From Paenibacillus radicis (ex Xue et al. 2023) (GTDB lineage: Bacteria > Bacillota > Bacilli > Paenibacillales > NBRC-103111), in the NCBI RefSeq assembly GCF_024722015.1, contig NZ_JANQBD010000037.1, positions 1 to 64,000 on the forward strand: 64,000 nt of DNA. The letters run 5' to 3'. The position numbers and the translations under genes are program-made. A model generated the notes under the pieces. That model was not told the DNA's origin and searched no databases. It saw only the letters and a list, made by a program, of their open reading frames with translations. Shown piece by piece: positions 1 through 9,177 of this stretch (the stretch's first letter is position 1; every line of letters starts with the position of its first letter).

Positions 1-216
1 ATTGCTCCGTGTTTCATGAACAGAACATGCGTTCCATCCAGCTATCCGCTCTTAGCTATCGTTTCCGATAGTTATCCCGGTCTTACAGGCAGGTTGCCTA
101 CGTGTTACTCACCCGTCCGCCGCTAACTGTTCCCGAAGGAACAATCCGCTCGACTTGCATGTATTAGGCACGCCGCCAGCGTTCGTCCTGAGCCAGGATC
201 AAACTCTCCATTAAAG
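1..216 (-). rRNA. rrs: 16S rRNA, 5' end (partial)
   Basis: On the minus strand the stretch ending near 215 reads as the universal bacterial 16S 5' region: AGAGTTTGATCCTGGCTCAG (primer 27F site, 190-209), followed by the typical early helices and the CACGTAGGCAACCTGCC segment common in Paenibacillus. Only about the first 215 nt are in the window; the gene runs off the left edge, so the rRNA operon is transcribed leftward. The 5' end is placed by similarity to Bacillota 16S genes and may be off by a few bases. Confidence 0.97.
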
Positions 217-314
217 TTGGTCACGAAGACCGTTTAACGCAAGCTTGTCTTAAGCTCAAAAGTAATGCTAGCGAGAATTTGCATTCTCTATTTTAACACT
301 CACTCGTTGTTCAG

Positions 315-327
315 TTTTCAAAGGGCA
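315..327 (-). promoter_or_regulatory. boxA-like rRNA antitermination element
   Basis: The minus strand reads TGCCCTTTGAAAA, close to the rRNA leader boxA (TGCTCTTTGAAAA in bacilli), about 100 nt upstream of the 16S 5' end. Its position between the promoter and mature 16S fits a NusB/NusE antitermination site. The TTGAAA in it could be misread as a -35 box. Confidence 0.6.
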
Positions 328-414
328 AATTCTAACTTTATTACTTGAATTAAGCTATACGTCACAGCTACGCATCCACAGTATTTCGTGTTTTGTTTTA
401 GCGGCGACTTTCTT

Positions 415-444
415 AATATACCACAGTTGAAAACCTGATTGCAA
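415..444 (-). promoter_or_regulatory. rRNA operon promoter
   Basis: Minus strand: -35 TTGCAA (439-444) and -10 TATATT (415-420) separated by 18 bp, about 200 bp upstream of mature 16S and just after the bofA stop at 475. This is the only good SigA-type promoter seen in the rrn leader; others may lie upstream. Confidence 0.65.
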
Positions 445-474
445 GTTTTATTTTCCAACGAAGGAAAAACCACA

Positions 475-744
475 TCATACAATCCAAAGCTTCACTGCAA
501 CAAGCAGCAATAAACCCGGAACTCCTAGAACACTCACGGTCCCGACTGTGGTCGCATTGATCGGAACTTCCACACGTGTATACGGCCCGAGCAGATTTAC
601 AATATACAATAAAAAAGCGGCAATTGCAACATTCAGGCAAAGATAACCGATCCAGTTAAACGCAAACCTGTGACGAAACAGTGTAAACACCAGAAGAATA
701 CCCGAAATGCTAAAAATCCCCCACAACAAATAGGACTTTATCAT
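475..744 (-). CDS. bofA: Pro-sigma-K processing inhibitor BofA
   Basis: 89-residue, very hydrophobic protein with two membrane segments (about 5-22 and 35-55) and the conserved BofA C-terminal part reading VPINATTVGTVSVLGVPG. In Bacillus, BofA sits in the outer forespore membrane with SpoIVFA and holds the SpoIVFB protease inactive, delaying pro-SigK cleavage. The ATG at 744 overlaps the yaaL stop codon by one base (TAATG), with a GGAGGGG site inside the end of yaaL, so the two are translationally coupled. The order dnaX-yaaK-recR-yaaL-bofA-rrn matches Bacillus subtilis, which strongly supports the call. Confidence 0.9.
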   Translation of the reverse strand: MIKSYLLWGIFSISGILLVFTLFRHRFAFNWIGYLCLNVAIAAFLLYIVNLLGPYTRVEVPINATTVGTVSVLGVPGLLLLVAVKLWIV

Positions 745-1019
745 TACCCCTCCATAACCCTCCCCCTGTTAACTTCTATGGCAGACAACTTCAAATTTTT
801 CGCCTGTTTAATAAGCATTTCAAAACGTTTTTCAGCAGCTTCCAACGCAAAAACAGCATAGTCAATCTGTTCTTTCTCCAGAACGAAGTCCAGCCTTTTT
901 TGTGCGGTTACCCATTCCATGTGAGCTCTTTCAATTTCCTGCATCAGCTGTAATTTATCATTCATCTCCAACTCTGACTTCCTTCGCTGTACACGACTCA
1001 ATCGATGCCAAAACCTCAA
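744..1019 (-). CDS. yaaL: YaaL-like DUF2508 protein
   Basis: 91-residue soluble, charged, mostly helical protein of the YaaL/DUF2508 family, whose function is unknown. A TTG start at 1019 is chosen because AGGAGGGG lies eight bases upstream; the frame stays open further upstream to 1148 but without a ribosome site. Identified by its place between recR and bofA and by its size and the pattern of aromatic and basic residues (RFWHRLSRVQRRKSE). No catalytic motif is visible. It overlaps bofA by one base. Confidence 0.75.
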   Translation of the reverse strand: MRFWHRLSRVQRRKSELEMNDKLQLMQEIERAHMEWVTAQKRLDFVLEKEQIDYAVFALEAAEKRFEMLIKQAKNLKLSAIEVNRGRVMEG

Positions 1020-1266
1020 CCCAATCCCCTCCTGAATACAGTGATAAGTGATAGGACCAGAGCATGTACTACAAAAATGAATAAGTATTTTGCAGCCTCT
1101 TGCCTCTTTTATATACATATGAAACCAACTCCCAAGATAGAACGCCAAACTAGCAAAAAGTACAAATGACCCGCCGAAAACAAAAAAAAGCCGAGCATAT
1201 CATAGATATGCACGACTTTATGCTAAGGAACTTCTGGTATTACATCAAAAATAAACTTCCGATAAA

Positions 1267-1863
1267 CTACAACTCTCTGCGCCCTTCAAGCGCTTTGGTT
1301 AAAGTAACCTCATCCGCATATTCCAAATCGCCACCAACGGGTAGTCCATGCGCAATGCGAGTGACCTTCAAGCCAAAAGACCGTACAAGCCGAGATAAAT
1401 ACATAGCTGTTGCTTCACCTTCAATGTTAGGGTTTGTAGCCAGAATCAGCTCCTGCACCCTCTCATCGCTCAAACGTTTCAACAAATCGGCAATGCGAAT
1501 TTCGTCAGGACCGATACCTTCCATAGGTGAAATGGCTCCATGAAGCACATGGTAGTAGCCGTTAAACTCGCGGGTTCGCTCCATGGCAACAAGATCTCTC
1601 GGTTCTTGAACAACGCAAATTATTGAATGATCCCTTCCCTTGTCCTGGCAAATACGGCAGGGGTCGGTATCTGTAATGTTACAACAGATGGAGCAATAAT
1701 GCAGATTCCTTTTGACATTCACCAACGCTTTGGCGAAATCAATACAATCCTCTTCCTTCATTCGCAGCACATGAAAAGCAAGCCGTGCCGCTGTCTTGGG
1801 GCCAATACCCGGCAAACGGGAGAAGGCGTCGATCAGTTTAGCTAACGGTTCAGGATAAAACAA
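1267..1863 (-). CDS. recR: Recombination mediator RecR
   Basis: 198 residues, the usual RecR length. N-terminal helix-hairpin-helix ([16 protein letters not shown], about 15-30), a four-cysteine zinc motif (C57, C60, C69, C72) and a Toprim domain ([15 protein letters not shown] onward), followed by the conserved [15 protein letters not shown] segment. RecR acts with RecO and RecF to load RecA on gapped DNA. The ATG at 1863 has GGAG about 15 bases upstream, a long spacing, but no better in-frame start is seen. Clustered with yaaK and dnaX as in most Bacillota. Confidence 0.97.
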   Translation of the reverse strand: MFYPEPLAKLIDAFSRLPGIGPKTAARLAFHVLRMKEEDCIDFAKALVNVKRNLHYCSICCNITDTDPCRICQDKGRDHSIICVVQEPRDLVAMERTREFNGYYHVLHGAISPMEGIGPDEIRIADLLKRLSDERVQELILATNPNIEGEATAMYLSRLVRSFGLKVTRIAHGLPVGGDLEYADEVTLTKALEGRREL

Positions 1864-1980
1864 AGGGATAGCTCCTTATAGCGCAACCATAACATCAGGG
1901 TACATCGAAGCCAGTTATCACTAGGGTGCAACCGTTGCTTGAAGCACGACTGAGTTGGTTGTCACTCTTATGGTGTTAAA

Positions 1981-2292
1981 TTAGAATAAGCCGGGAATGT
2001 TCATTCCACCGGTTAAGCGAGACATTTCTTTATTAGCGAGCTCCTCAGCTTTGGTCATAGCATCATTGACAGCCGTCAAGACGAGGTCCTGCAGCATTTC
2101 TACATCCTCTGGATCCACAGCTTCAGGCTTGATCAGGATAGAGGTGATTTTCTTTTGCCCGTTTACGCTTACAGTTACAACCCCGCCGCCGGCAGAGCCT
2201 TCCACCGATTTTTGAGCAAGCTCCTCTTGGGTTTTCAGCATTTGCTCCTGCATCTTCTTAACTTGCTTCATCATTTGATTCATGTTGTTCAT
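1981..2292 (-). CDS. Nucleoid-associated protein YbaB/EbfC (YaaK)
   Basis: 103-residue protein of the YbaB/EbfC family: an N-terminal Met/Gln/Lys-rich helix ([18 protein letters not shown]), the central [15 protein letters not shown] strand region, and a C-terminal helix ending [11 protein letters not shown]. The family forms dimers that bind DNA non-specifically. GAGGAG precedes the ATG at 2292, and the gene starts 19 bp after the dnaX stop, so it is in one unit with dnaX. Confidence 0.93.
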   Translation of the reverse strand: MNNMNQMMKQVKKMQEQMLKTQEELAQKSVEGSAGGGVVTVSVNGQKKITSILIKPEAVDPEDVEMLQDLVLTAVNDAMTKAEELANKEMSRLTGGMNIPGLF

Positions 2293-2311
2293 AAAAAATC
2301 ACTCCTCGTTA

Positions 2312-4081
2312 TCAGTCTTCTTTTATTTTAACTAAGTCTTCACCAAATAATTGAATAGCCTCACTAATCCATTCTTCTCTAGCAGCCACAGGTTCATCCT
2401 CTGGAACAAGCTTAAGCTCTTCTTTACTTCCTTCAACCGGTTTAACTTGATCAGCAGCTGACTTCCAATCCTTAATCATGATGGATATCAACCTGTACGG
2501 ACTGCCCAAAACATCCGCCATTACCTGCTCAATCAATTGTTTATTAGCCGGCTTCTCTGTCGTTTCCCGATGCATCGAGCTTTTAAATGCTACCAATACT
2601 GCATCTCCATGGACCGATACAGGCTCACCGTCAACCAACCAGGCATGAATGGTAATTCGCTGTTCCTTCACCCGACCCAACACCTGATTCCACTTCTGGA
2701 GTACCGACTTAGAATCCTGAGAGTCCTTCCCTTCCAGGAAGCCGTCCAGCTTCTCGACACTCTTCTTCATCGCCGCCGGAATCGCTGTACTTCTTGAGCC
2801 GGAACCGGATTGCCCAGCCCCACCGCCGGTAGCACTGCCCGCCGCAGGTGCAACACCCTGCTTCTGCAGCTGCACCAATTGCTCCTCAAGCCGCTGAATA
2901 CGGCTCATTAATTGAGACACAAGTCCATCAGGAGCACGTTCCGCACCCTTGGAGCCATCGCTGATGCCAGCCCGGGAGGGAGCCCCTCCAGCAGTAGAGC
3001 TGCACAACTTCATCAGCGCCACTTCAAGCAGCGTCTGAGGCTGCACCGAGTATTTCATCTCCGTTTGGTAATAGTTCAACGTATCCATCATGGAAATAAG
3101 CTCTTGTGTAGTGAATGACTCAGCAACACCGGCAAATCTTTTTACATCAATAATTCGATCCGTTACGGCTTGTGAGCCGGGAACCATCTTAACCATCAAT
3201 AAATCGCGGAAATAATACAGCAGGTTTTCCATGCACTTGTCGGCACTCTTACCCTCCTGCATAAAATCATCGATCAGCTGCAGCACCGCTCCTACATCAC
3301 GCTGTTTGATGGCCTGAACCAGCTTTTCAAACTGATCTGAAGCCATCCCTCCGGTAATGGAAATAACGTCGTCATAAGTAACGTGCTGCCCTGAAAACGC
3401 CATAATCTGATCCAGCAAACTGAGTGCATCGCGCATTCCGCCGTCAGAAAGTCTGGCGATAAATCGGATCGCATCATCATCAGCTTCTATCCGTTCTTCC
3501 CGGCACACCTCATGTAGCCGCTCCACCTGGTCCTCCAGTGAAACACGACGGAAATCAAACCTTTGGCATCGCGATATAATCGTGGCCGGCAGCTTGTGCG
3601 GCTCTGTAGTAGCCAGAATGAACATAACATGTGCAGGCGGTTCCTCCAATGTTTTTAACAAAGCATTGAAAGCTTCCGTCGTCAGCATATGGACTTCATC
3701 GATAATATATACCTTTTGGCGAACTTCGGTTGGCGCATATTTCACCTTGTCGCGAATGTCCCGGATTTCTTCCACACCCCGATTAGAGGCTGCATCGATC
3801 TCCACTACATCCATGACTGCACCTTCCGTAATACGTATGCAATTAGCACATTCATTACAAGGCTCTACCGCCGGGCCATTCAAGCAGTTTACGGCTTTGG
3901 CTAATATTTTAGCCGCGCTCGTTTTACCCGTCCCTCTTGGACCATTGAATAAATAAGCATGCGTAAACCGACCTTCGCGAAGAGAGTTTTGCAGTGTTTG
4001 AACGATGTGCTTTTGACCAACAATTTCTCGGAAAGCCTGCGGTCTCCACGTTCGGTATAATGCGATATGTGACAAAAGCAT
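2312..4081 (-). CDS. dnaX: DNA polymerase III subunits gamma/tau
   Basis: 589-residue clamp-loader ATPase. Visible: Walker A GPRGTGKTS (47-55), zinc-binding cysteines C66, C75, C78, C81, Walker B IIDEVH (126-131), sensor 1 ATTEPHKLP and the arginine-finger motif SRCQRFDFRR. After about residue 365 comes a Gly/Ala/Ser-rich linker, then a tau-type C-terminal domain. ATG at 4081 with GGAGAGG upstream. It opens the dnaX-yaaK-recR-yaaL-bofA group and follows the histidine kinase gene with a 60-bp gap. Confidence 0.97.
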   Translation of the reverse strand: MLLSHIALYRTWRPQAFREIVGQKHIVQTLQNSLREGRFTHAYLFNGPRGTGKTSAAKILAKAVNCLNGPAVEPCNECANCIRITEGAVMDVVEIDAASNRGVEEIRDIRDKVKYAPTEVRQKVYIIDEVHMLTTEAFNALLKTLEEPPAHVMFILATTEPHKLPATIISRCQRFDFRRVSLEDQVERLHEVCREERIEADDDAIRFIARLSDGGMRDALSLLDQIMAFSGQHVTYDDVISITGGMASDQFEKLVQAIKQRDVGAVLQLIDDFMQEGKSADKCMENLLYYFRDLLMVKMVPGSQAVTDRIIDVKRFAGVAESFTTQELISMMDTLNYYQTEMKYSVQPQTLLEVALMKLCSSTAGGAPSRAGISDGSKGAERAPDGLVSQLMSRIQRLEEQLVQLQKQGVAPAAGSATGGGAGQSGSGSRSTAIPAAMKKSVEKLDGFLEGKDSQDSKSVLQKWNQVLGRVKEQRITIHAWLVDGEPVSVHGDAVLVAFKSSMHRETTEKPANKQLIEQVMADVLGSPYRLISIMIKDWKSAADQVKPVEGSKEELKLVPEDEPVAAREEWISEAIQLFGEDLVKIKED

Positions 4082-4141
4082 CCTCTCCAGTAATTGTTTA
4101 TCCTGTTTATTATACTACACAACGGAATGTCTTTGAAGTGG

Positions 4142-5203
4142 TTAAGGAAAAGGGATACTAACGGTAAATGTGGTCCCGAAGCCTTTCGAGGAAACGCGAA
4201 TATGACCGCCGATATCGTGAATAATACGCTGACACACCGATAGGCCTAACCCGGTCCCCTCAGCCTTGGTGGTAAAAAAAGGATCGAAAATCTTATCAAT
4301 AACAAACAAGGGAATTCCGGGGCCTGTATCATGAATATCAAAGTTCACTTTACGCTCGTCATCGTCCACCCTTTCGGTTAAGGTTAAATGGCCTCCGTCC
4401 CCCATAGCCTCGATGCCATTTTTGCATATATTTAAAAATACTTGTTTCAACAACTCCCTATCCGCTATTACCGACGGCAGCTTATCTGCTGATTCGTAGT
4501 GCATGATAACGCCATGCATGATAGCCTCATTATTAATTATTGGAAGAATGTCCTTCATAACCTGCGAGGTATCTACCTCTACGTAAGTCACATTTTTGGG
4601 CTTGCTAAGCAATAGAAACTCATTTACCAACTCATTAATCCGATTGATCTCGGTCAGCATGACTTCGGTATACCCGGTTTCACGGTCCATTCCCAGATCC
4701 TTCATCGTTTTGCGCATCATCTGCAGGAAGCCTTTGATCGAAGTAAGCGGATTGCGAATTTCGTGAGCCGTCCCTGCCGCTATTTGACCAATCATAGCCA
4801 ACCGATCACTGCGCTGCACTTGCTCTTCTAACGAACGAAGATTGGTAACATCCTTAAATATGATGTAGGCGCCTACAACTCGATGATCTTCATCACGAAG
4901 CACATTGGAATCCACCAGCAGCTCATAGCGCTCTTGATTGTTTGTCCAAGAAAGTGCATGATTTCGGACAACCATGCCATCCAAAATATTGCGGTGCACC
5001 AGTTGATGTTCCGCAGGCATGTTAGCAAAAATCTGCTCTACCTGGCAATTAATAACATCCTCTTTAGTTAATCCTAGCACACGGCATGCCATATCGCTAA
5101 TATCAATAAGCTCAAACTGCGTATTCATCAATATGACTCCAAGATTAACATCACGCAAAAATGTACCAGCGAATCGTTGTAGCAAATTTAAACCTTGCTG
5201 CAC
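4142..5203 (-). CDS. PAS-domain sensor histidine kinase (sporulation-kinase type)
   Basis: 353 residues with no membrane segment: a PAS domain (about 12-120), a HisKA H-box AHEIRNPLTSIKGF with phospho-acceptor H147, and an HATPase domain with the N-box (NICKNGIEAM), G1 (DTGPGIP), F (FDPFFTTK) and G2 (GTGLGLSV) motifs. The GTG start at 5203 has GGGGTGG upstream. Soluble PAS kinases of this layout in spore formers (KinA/KinE-like) commonly feed the Spo0F phosphorelay, and spo0F lies about 6 kb away, but that pairing is inference. Confidence 0.85.
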   Translation of the reverse strand: MQQGLNLLQRFAGTFLRDVNLGVILMNTQFELIDISDMACRVLGLTKEDVINCQVEQIFANMPAEHQLVHRNILDGMVVRNHALSWTNNQERYELLVDSNVLRDEDHRVVGAYIIFKDVTNLRSLEEQVQRSDRLAMIGQIAAGTAHEIRNPLTSIKGFLQMMRKTMKDLGMDRETGYTEVMLTEINRINELVNEFLLLSKPKNVTYVEVDTSQVMKDILPIINNEAIMHGVIMHYESADKLPSVIADRELLKQVFLNICKNGIEAMGDGGHLTLTERVDDDERKVNFDIHDTGPGIPLFVIDKIFDPFFTTKAEGTGLGLSVCQRIIHDIGGHIRVSSKGFGTTFTVSIPFP

Positions 5204-5356
5204 CGGGCCACCCCCCTTTGTCTGCCAACCCTAGTTAACTTTAGTATACAATTCTCCTAAATATTTCATTTTCCTTCTGTAAACGCAAAAAAACACCGTT
5301 CTTAAGCCCTAGAAGAGCCTATCCCGATGTTTATCGTGTGCATAAATTGTAAGTAA

Positions 5357-5625
5357 AACCGTGCACCTAATTTGATATTACGATCCAAGCGGAATTTTTA
5401 GACTCAGCTCAAGTTAGGCCACCCTCCGGCACATGGAACATCCCGCTTACGGCTGCTTCCTTCCGAACCTGACCGGATTCACAAGCATCCATTGCGGAGG
5501 ACCCGACTCTCAACACCAATTCTAAAACCCAAGCCTTACATCGCAATACCGCAGTTAGGCGATCAACCCCGCTGTAGCGGATTGCAGGTTACAGGGCACC
5601 GCTACCTCCCCGTCTAGCACGGCAA
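5357..5625 (-). ncRNA. ffs: Large signal recognition particle RNA (scRNA/4.5S type)
   Basis: The minus strand contains the invariant SRP helix 8 core GGTCAGGTTCGGAAGGAAGC (about 5433-5475) followed by the AGCCG tetraloop side, and the ends match the Bacillus scRNA: a 5' GCCGTGCTAGACGGGGAGGT with GGTGCCCTGT, and a 3' GGTGCACGG. Length is about 270 nt, the large bacillus form with an Alu domain (helices 1-5) in addition to the Ffh-binding S domain. Ends are approximate. It lies between the kinase gene and the spore lipoprotein gene. Confidence 0.95.
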
Positions 5626-5668
5626 AGATAAGTATAGACGATTCATACTGAAATAGCAACCTGCAGCA

Positions 5669-6070
5669 TTATTTACGAGAAACGGAAACCTTTACCGTAT
5701 ATCGGGGCATTGCGTGGGATAGCTTATCTCTAGCTTCCTTCTCTACAACCGCTACTTCCTGATCGGTTAAATTAGCAGGGACATCTATTTTAACGTTAGC
5801 TGTATCCCCATTGACTGAAATCGTTGAACCTGTTACATGGGGTACTTGGTTAATTGTAGCCTTCATCAGCCTCGTATCTGCCAAATAAGTATGATGAGTC
5901 GGGCTAGTCGGCATATTGGGATTGACATCCGTAATTCCCAGAAGCCCATCTTGCGAATAGGATTTAACCTGTGTGTTTTGCTTCTGGCAAGCAGTCAAAG
6001 AAGCTGTGGCCAAAAATACAGTCAGTATGGATACAACGATTCTTTCTCTTGTAAGTGGTCGTAGGCTCAA
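5669..6070 (-). CDS. YhcN/YlaJ-type sporulation lipoprotein
   Basis: 133 residues with a signal sequence (about 8-25) and a lipobox LTAC (lipidated Cys28), then a short linker and a YhcN/YlaJ-like alpha/beta domain (about 60-130) with the VAVVEKEARDKL helix. Members are found in the forespore inner membrane or cortex of bacilli. The TTG start at 6070 has AGGAGG ten bases upstream, and that site is buried in the right arm of a long hairpin (6081-6129). Family call rests on domain pattern and length. Confidence 0.75.
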   Translation of the reverse strand: MSLRPLTRERIVVSILTVFLATASLTACQKQNTQVKSYSQDGLLGITDVNPNMPTSPTHHTYLADTRLMKATINQVPHVTGSTISVNGDTANVKIDVPANLTDQEVAVVEKEARDKLSHAMPRYTVKVSVSRK

Positions 6071-6080
6071 AACGAAAACA

Positions 6081-6129
6081 CCTCCTGCAGCTATCCTAAG
6101 AATTGTGTTCTTAGGATAGCCACAGGAGG
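6081..6129 (-). terminator. Long hairpin: rpmE terminator that buries the next ribosome site
   Basis: Arms 6090-6102 and 6108-6120 are a perfect 13-bp inverted repeat (GCTATCCTAAGAA) around a 5-nt loop, extended after a 2x2 mismatch by seven more pairs (6081-6087 with 6123-6129, CCTCCTG/CAGGAGG). On the minus strand it follows the rpmE stop and is followed by a T-rich run, so it can end rpmE transcripts. The AGGAGG of the downstream lipoprotein gene is inside the stem. Confidence 0.7.
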
Positions 6130-6165
6130 TTAATTTATGCTGTAAGCCATTGGAAACATCTAGAA

Positions 6166-6363
6166 TTAGATGCCGTATTTCTTTTTGAACTTATCAACAC
6201 GACCGCCGGCATCAAGAAATTTCTGCTTACCTGTGAAGAATGGGTGGCAAGCGGAACAAATCTCAACACGCAGGTTTTGCTTAATGGAACCTGTTTCAAA
6301 AACATTACCACAAGCGCATGTAAGTGTAGTGTTGTGATACGTTGGATGGATTGCTTCTTTCAT
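6166..6363 (-). CDS. rpmE: 50S ribosomal protein L31, zinc form
   Basis: 66-residue L31 of the cysteine-containing (zinc-binding) type: CACG near the N terminus and [14 protein letters not shown], with the standard [10 protein letters not shown] start. ATG at 6363 is chosen since AGAGGTG lies seven bases upstream; a GTG three codons earlier falls inside that ribosome site. Placed near rho as in other Bacillota. Zinc-free paralogues usually replace it under zinc starvation; none is seen here. Confidence 0.97.
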   Translation of the reverse strand: MKEAIHPTYHNTTLTCACGNVFETGSIKQNLRVEICSACHPFFTGKQKFLDAGGRVDKFKKKYGI

Positions 6364-6438
6364 GACTTTCACCTCTTTTGCCCTGAAACACCATGTGAAT
6401 CAGAGTTGATAAACACATGCAAGATTATATCACGTAAA

Positions 6439-7710
6439 TCATTGCTGTTGCAAGTCATTTCTACGCTTCAACGCTGCCGGAATATGGGTATAGGAGCCCA
6501 GAACAACACCTGGCAGTTCCTGTTCATAAATCTCTATCATTTGCTTCATACCAAGCAGCTCTCCCTGAGCTTTTGGAATCAAATTCAAATAACTCTCAGG
6601 ATCAATATTTAAATTGCGCAGCTGTATCAGCTTCAGATCCGTGCGGCGAACAAATTCAATCATCGCCTCCACCTCTTCCTCACGGTCGGTTACGCCCGGA
6701 AAGATGAGGTAGTTGATCGAAGTAAGGACACCTTTGTCCGCTGCATAGCGAAGCGACTTCTCCACATTACGCAAAGTATAGCCACGCGGCTTGTAGTATG
6801 CGTTGTAGTGATCGTCAAGTGCGCTGATCGTACTTACGCGCATCAAATCCAATCCTGCATCAACGATCCCACGGATATGATCGGTCAAGCCCGCATTCGT
6901 ATTGATATTGATAAACCCATTACTGGTTTGCTGCCTTACACGGCGCATCGCCTCAATAATGGTTGGAGCTTGCGTAGAAGGCTCACCCTCACAGCCTTGC
7001 CCGAAACTGATAATAGCGTCTGGCGTTTTCAAATGCTCCAGCATTACCTGAACGACTTCATCCACTGTGGGCTTGAAGTTCATCCTTGTTTGCGGAGCAG
7101 GGAATCCACTATCCTCCGGCTGTTCGGAAATACATCCGAAGCAGCCCGCGTTACAGGAAAAAGAAACGGGCACAGCACCTTCCAGCCTGCCCAAAAATGT
7201 ATTCGAAGCCGTCAAACACTCATACTCCAGTGCACAGTTGGACAAATGCTGGTACAAGCGATTCCCATCATACTGCTTCAGCAAGCCCCCTACCTTGACT
7301 TCAAGCTCGTCTGGATCGCAGTTACGCGGGTTCCATGGCTCAGGGTCATCACTTGCATGAGCGGCAACGAAGAATTGTCCTTCCTTCCATACAACTGCTG
7401 TATATCCGAAAAGGGGAAGAACCTTGGTTTTATCCGACTTGGCGTAGCCAGGGAGCAACAGCCGCGTGAACCCTTGAGGCATAAGCGCGCCTACTGCATT
7501 TACCTCGCCTGGCAGCACCTGCATCTTACCCGACTCGGCATGAATGCCAATAGGTCGGGTATCAGGCAAACTAACCAATGTTGCTCCTTCAGGCAACGGA
7601 ATCAACTCATCGTCCATGATATCCGTTACCATGTCTCCATTACGACCGAGTGCAACAAAATCAGGATGGTCGAAGACATTTCCATCACGATCGGCATAGA
7701 CTACATTCAT
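6439..7710 (-). CDS. Radical SAM protein of unknown function
   Basis: 423 residues. The N-terminal ~170 residues form a separate beta-rich domain; the radical SAM core begins with CNAGCFGC (C186, C190, C193; CxxxCxxC for the 4Fe-4S cluster), followed by a glycine-rich stretch FGQGCEGEPS and a TIM-barrel-like remainder (ININTNAGLTDHIRGIVDAG, SINYLIFPGVTD). The ATG at 7710 is preceded by AGGAG at nine bases. No substrate-specific motif is recognised. It lies between rho and rpmE in the same direction, a place that is empty in B. subtilis. Confidence 0.8.
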   Translation of the reverse strand: MNVVYADRDGNVFDHPDFVALGRNGDMVTDIMDDELIPLPEGATLVSLPDTRPIGIHAESGKMQVLPGEVNAVGALMPQGFTRLLLPGYAKSDKTKVLPLFGYTAVVWKEGQFFVAAHASDDPEPWNPRNCDPDELEVKVGGLLKQYDGNRLYQHLSNCALEYECLTASNTFLGRLEGAVPVSFSCNAGCFGCISEQPEDSGFPAPQTRMNFKPTVDEVVQVMLEHLKTPDAIISFGQGCEGEPSTQAPTIIEAMRRVRQQTSNGFININTNAGLTDHIRGIVDAGLDLMRVSTISALDDHYNAYYKPRGYTLRNVEKSLRYAADKGVLTSINYLIFPGVTDREEEVEAMIEFVRRTDLKLIQLRNLNIDPESYLNLIPKAQGELLGMKQMIEIYEQELPGVVLGSYTHIPAALKRRNDLQQQ

Positions 7711-7769
7711 ATCGAACTTACTCCTTATGTGAACCATAACTTCGATGTTAATGAAGTTGTAGCTGTCAC

Positions 7770-9110
7770 TTATGATGCGGAATTTTTAACCCGTTTGGAC
7801 GGTGAGGCTGAGGAAGATGAAGATGTGCTGTTCCCGCCAGACGGCTTATTATTTCCGGTTTCAAGCGAATCCAAAAATTCTTGATTCGATTTCGAATCAG
7901 CCAATTTTTTAATAAACGCTTCGATGTATTCGTGTGAATCATTCATACTTTTGCGGATCGCCCATACTTTATCCAGTTCTTCTTTGGTTAAGAGCATCTC
8001 CTCGCGTCGTGTTCCAGAACGACGAATGTCGATAGCCGGGAAAATGCGTCGTTCGGCGAGCTTGCGATCCAAATGAAGCTCTAAATTACCCGTACCTTTA
8101 AATTCCTCGTAAATAACATCATCCATACGCGATCCTGTTTCAACTAATGCGGTAGCCAAAATCGTCAAGCTCCCGCCTTCCTCAATATTACGAGCAGCCC
8201 CAAAGAAACGTTTAGGACGGTGAAAAGCACCAGGATCAATACCACCAGATAACGTACGTCCGGATGGAGGAATAACTAGATTGTAGGCACGAGCGAGACG
8301 AGTTATGCTGTCGAGCAATATGACAACATCCTTTTTATGTTCAACCAGACGCTGTGCACGCTCCAATACAAGCTCAGCAACTTTAATATGATTCTCTGGA
8401 AGTTCATCGAAGGTGGACGCGACAACCTCGCCCTTAACAGAGCGCTGCATATCGGTAACTTCCTCCGGACGCTCATCAATCAGGAGTACAAAAAGCTCTA
8501 CCTCGGGATGATTCGTTGAAATACTGTTGGCTATTTCTTTAAGCAACAGTGTTTTACCTGCTTTGGGAGGAGCAACAATTAAACCACGCTGGCCAAAACC
8601 AACAGGAGCCAACAAATTCATAAGTCGAGTGGAAAGATGGGTAGGGGATATTTCCAAATTCAACTTTCTTTGCGGATACAAAGGGGTTAGGGCCGGGAAG
8701 TGCAGCCGCTCTGCTGCGGTAACAGGATCCTCTCCATTCACCGCTTCAACATGCAAAAGGCCGAAATAACGTTCGTTCTCTTTAGGGGGCCTGCATTTTC
8801 CTGAAACCAGGTCGCCCGATCGAAGATCAAACTTACGAATCTGCGAAGCAGAAATATAAATATCCTCAGAGCTCGGTAAATAGTTGATAGGCCTCAAAAA
8901 GCCAAATCCATCTTGTAGTATTTCCAGAACGCCCTGCATAAACATCAAACCGCTTTTTTCTGCCTGTGCTCGTAAAATGGCGAAAATAAGTTCTTTTTTC
9001 TTCAATGTTCCATAGTATGGAATTTGATGCTTTTTGGCCAATTGGTAAAGCTCTGTCAGTTTCAAACCTTCTAGTTGTGCTAGAGGCATATCCATCATCT
9101 CAACCACCAA
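7770..9110 (-). CDS. rho: Transcription termination factor Rho
   Basis: About 446 residues: N-terminal helical SAP-like domain, RNA-binding cold-shock fold (DGFGFLR, 67-73, and the [18 protein letters not shown] segment), then an F1-type ATPase with Walker A APPKAGKT (180-187), Walker [15 protein letters not shown] and the Q/R-loop [20 protein letters not shown]. The C terminus carries a 25-residue Ser/Asn-rich tail after LDSLETG. The start is uncertain among GTG 9110, ATG 9098 and ATG 9095; only a weak GGTGG is upstream. Rho ends RNA-dependent transcription and suppresses antisense RNA in bacilli. Confidence 0.96.
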   Translation of the reverse strand: MVVEMMDMPLAQLEGLKLTELYQLAKKHQIPYYGTLKKKELIFAILRAQAEKSGLMFMQGVLEILQDGFGFLRPINYLPSSEDIYISASQIRKFDLRSGDLVSGKCRPPKENERYFGLLHVEAVNGEDPVTAAERLHFPALTPLYPQRKLNLEISPTHLSTRLMNLLAPVGFGQRGLIVAPPKAGKTLLLKEIANSISTNHPEVELFVLLIDERPEEVTDMQRSVKGEVVASTFDELPENHIKVAELVLERAQRLVEHKKDVVILLDSITRLARAYNLVIPPSGRTLSGGIDPGAFHRPKRFFGAARNIEEGGSLTILATALVETGSRMDDVIYEEFKGTGNLELHLDRKLAERRIFPAIDIRRSGTRREEMLLTKEELDKVWAIRKSMNDSHEYIEAFIKKLADSKSNQEFLDSLETGNNKPSGGNSTSSSSSASPSKRVKNSAS

Positions 9111-9177
9111 ACTATTAAATTTTCAAAATTTGAAATATAATCTAGCATTACCCAAATTTACTTCACCTATACCAAAT

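Noticed and set aside
290-321. Second rRNA promoter with TTGAAA as -35
   Set aside because: The TTGAAA belongs to a boxA-like leader element, and no -10 with proper spacing follows.
3720-3733. LexA-like CGAAC-TTCG-GTTGG
   Set aside because: Lies deep inside dnaX coding sequence and the right half does not fit GTTY.
6808-7884. Long plus-strand frame of 358 codons
   Set aside because: Runs antisense through the radical SAM gene into rho; the opposite strand has clear motifs and ribosome sites.
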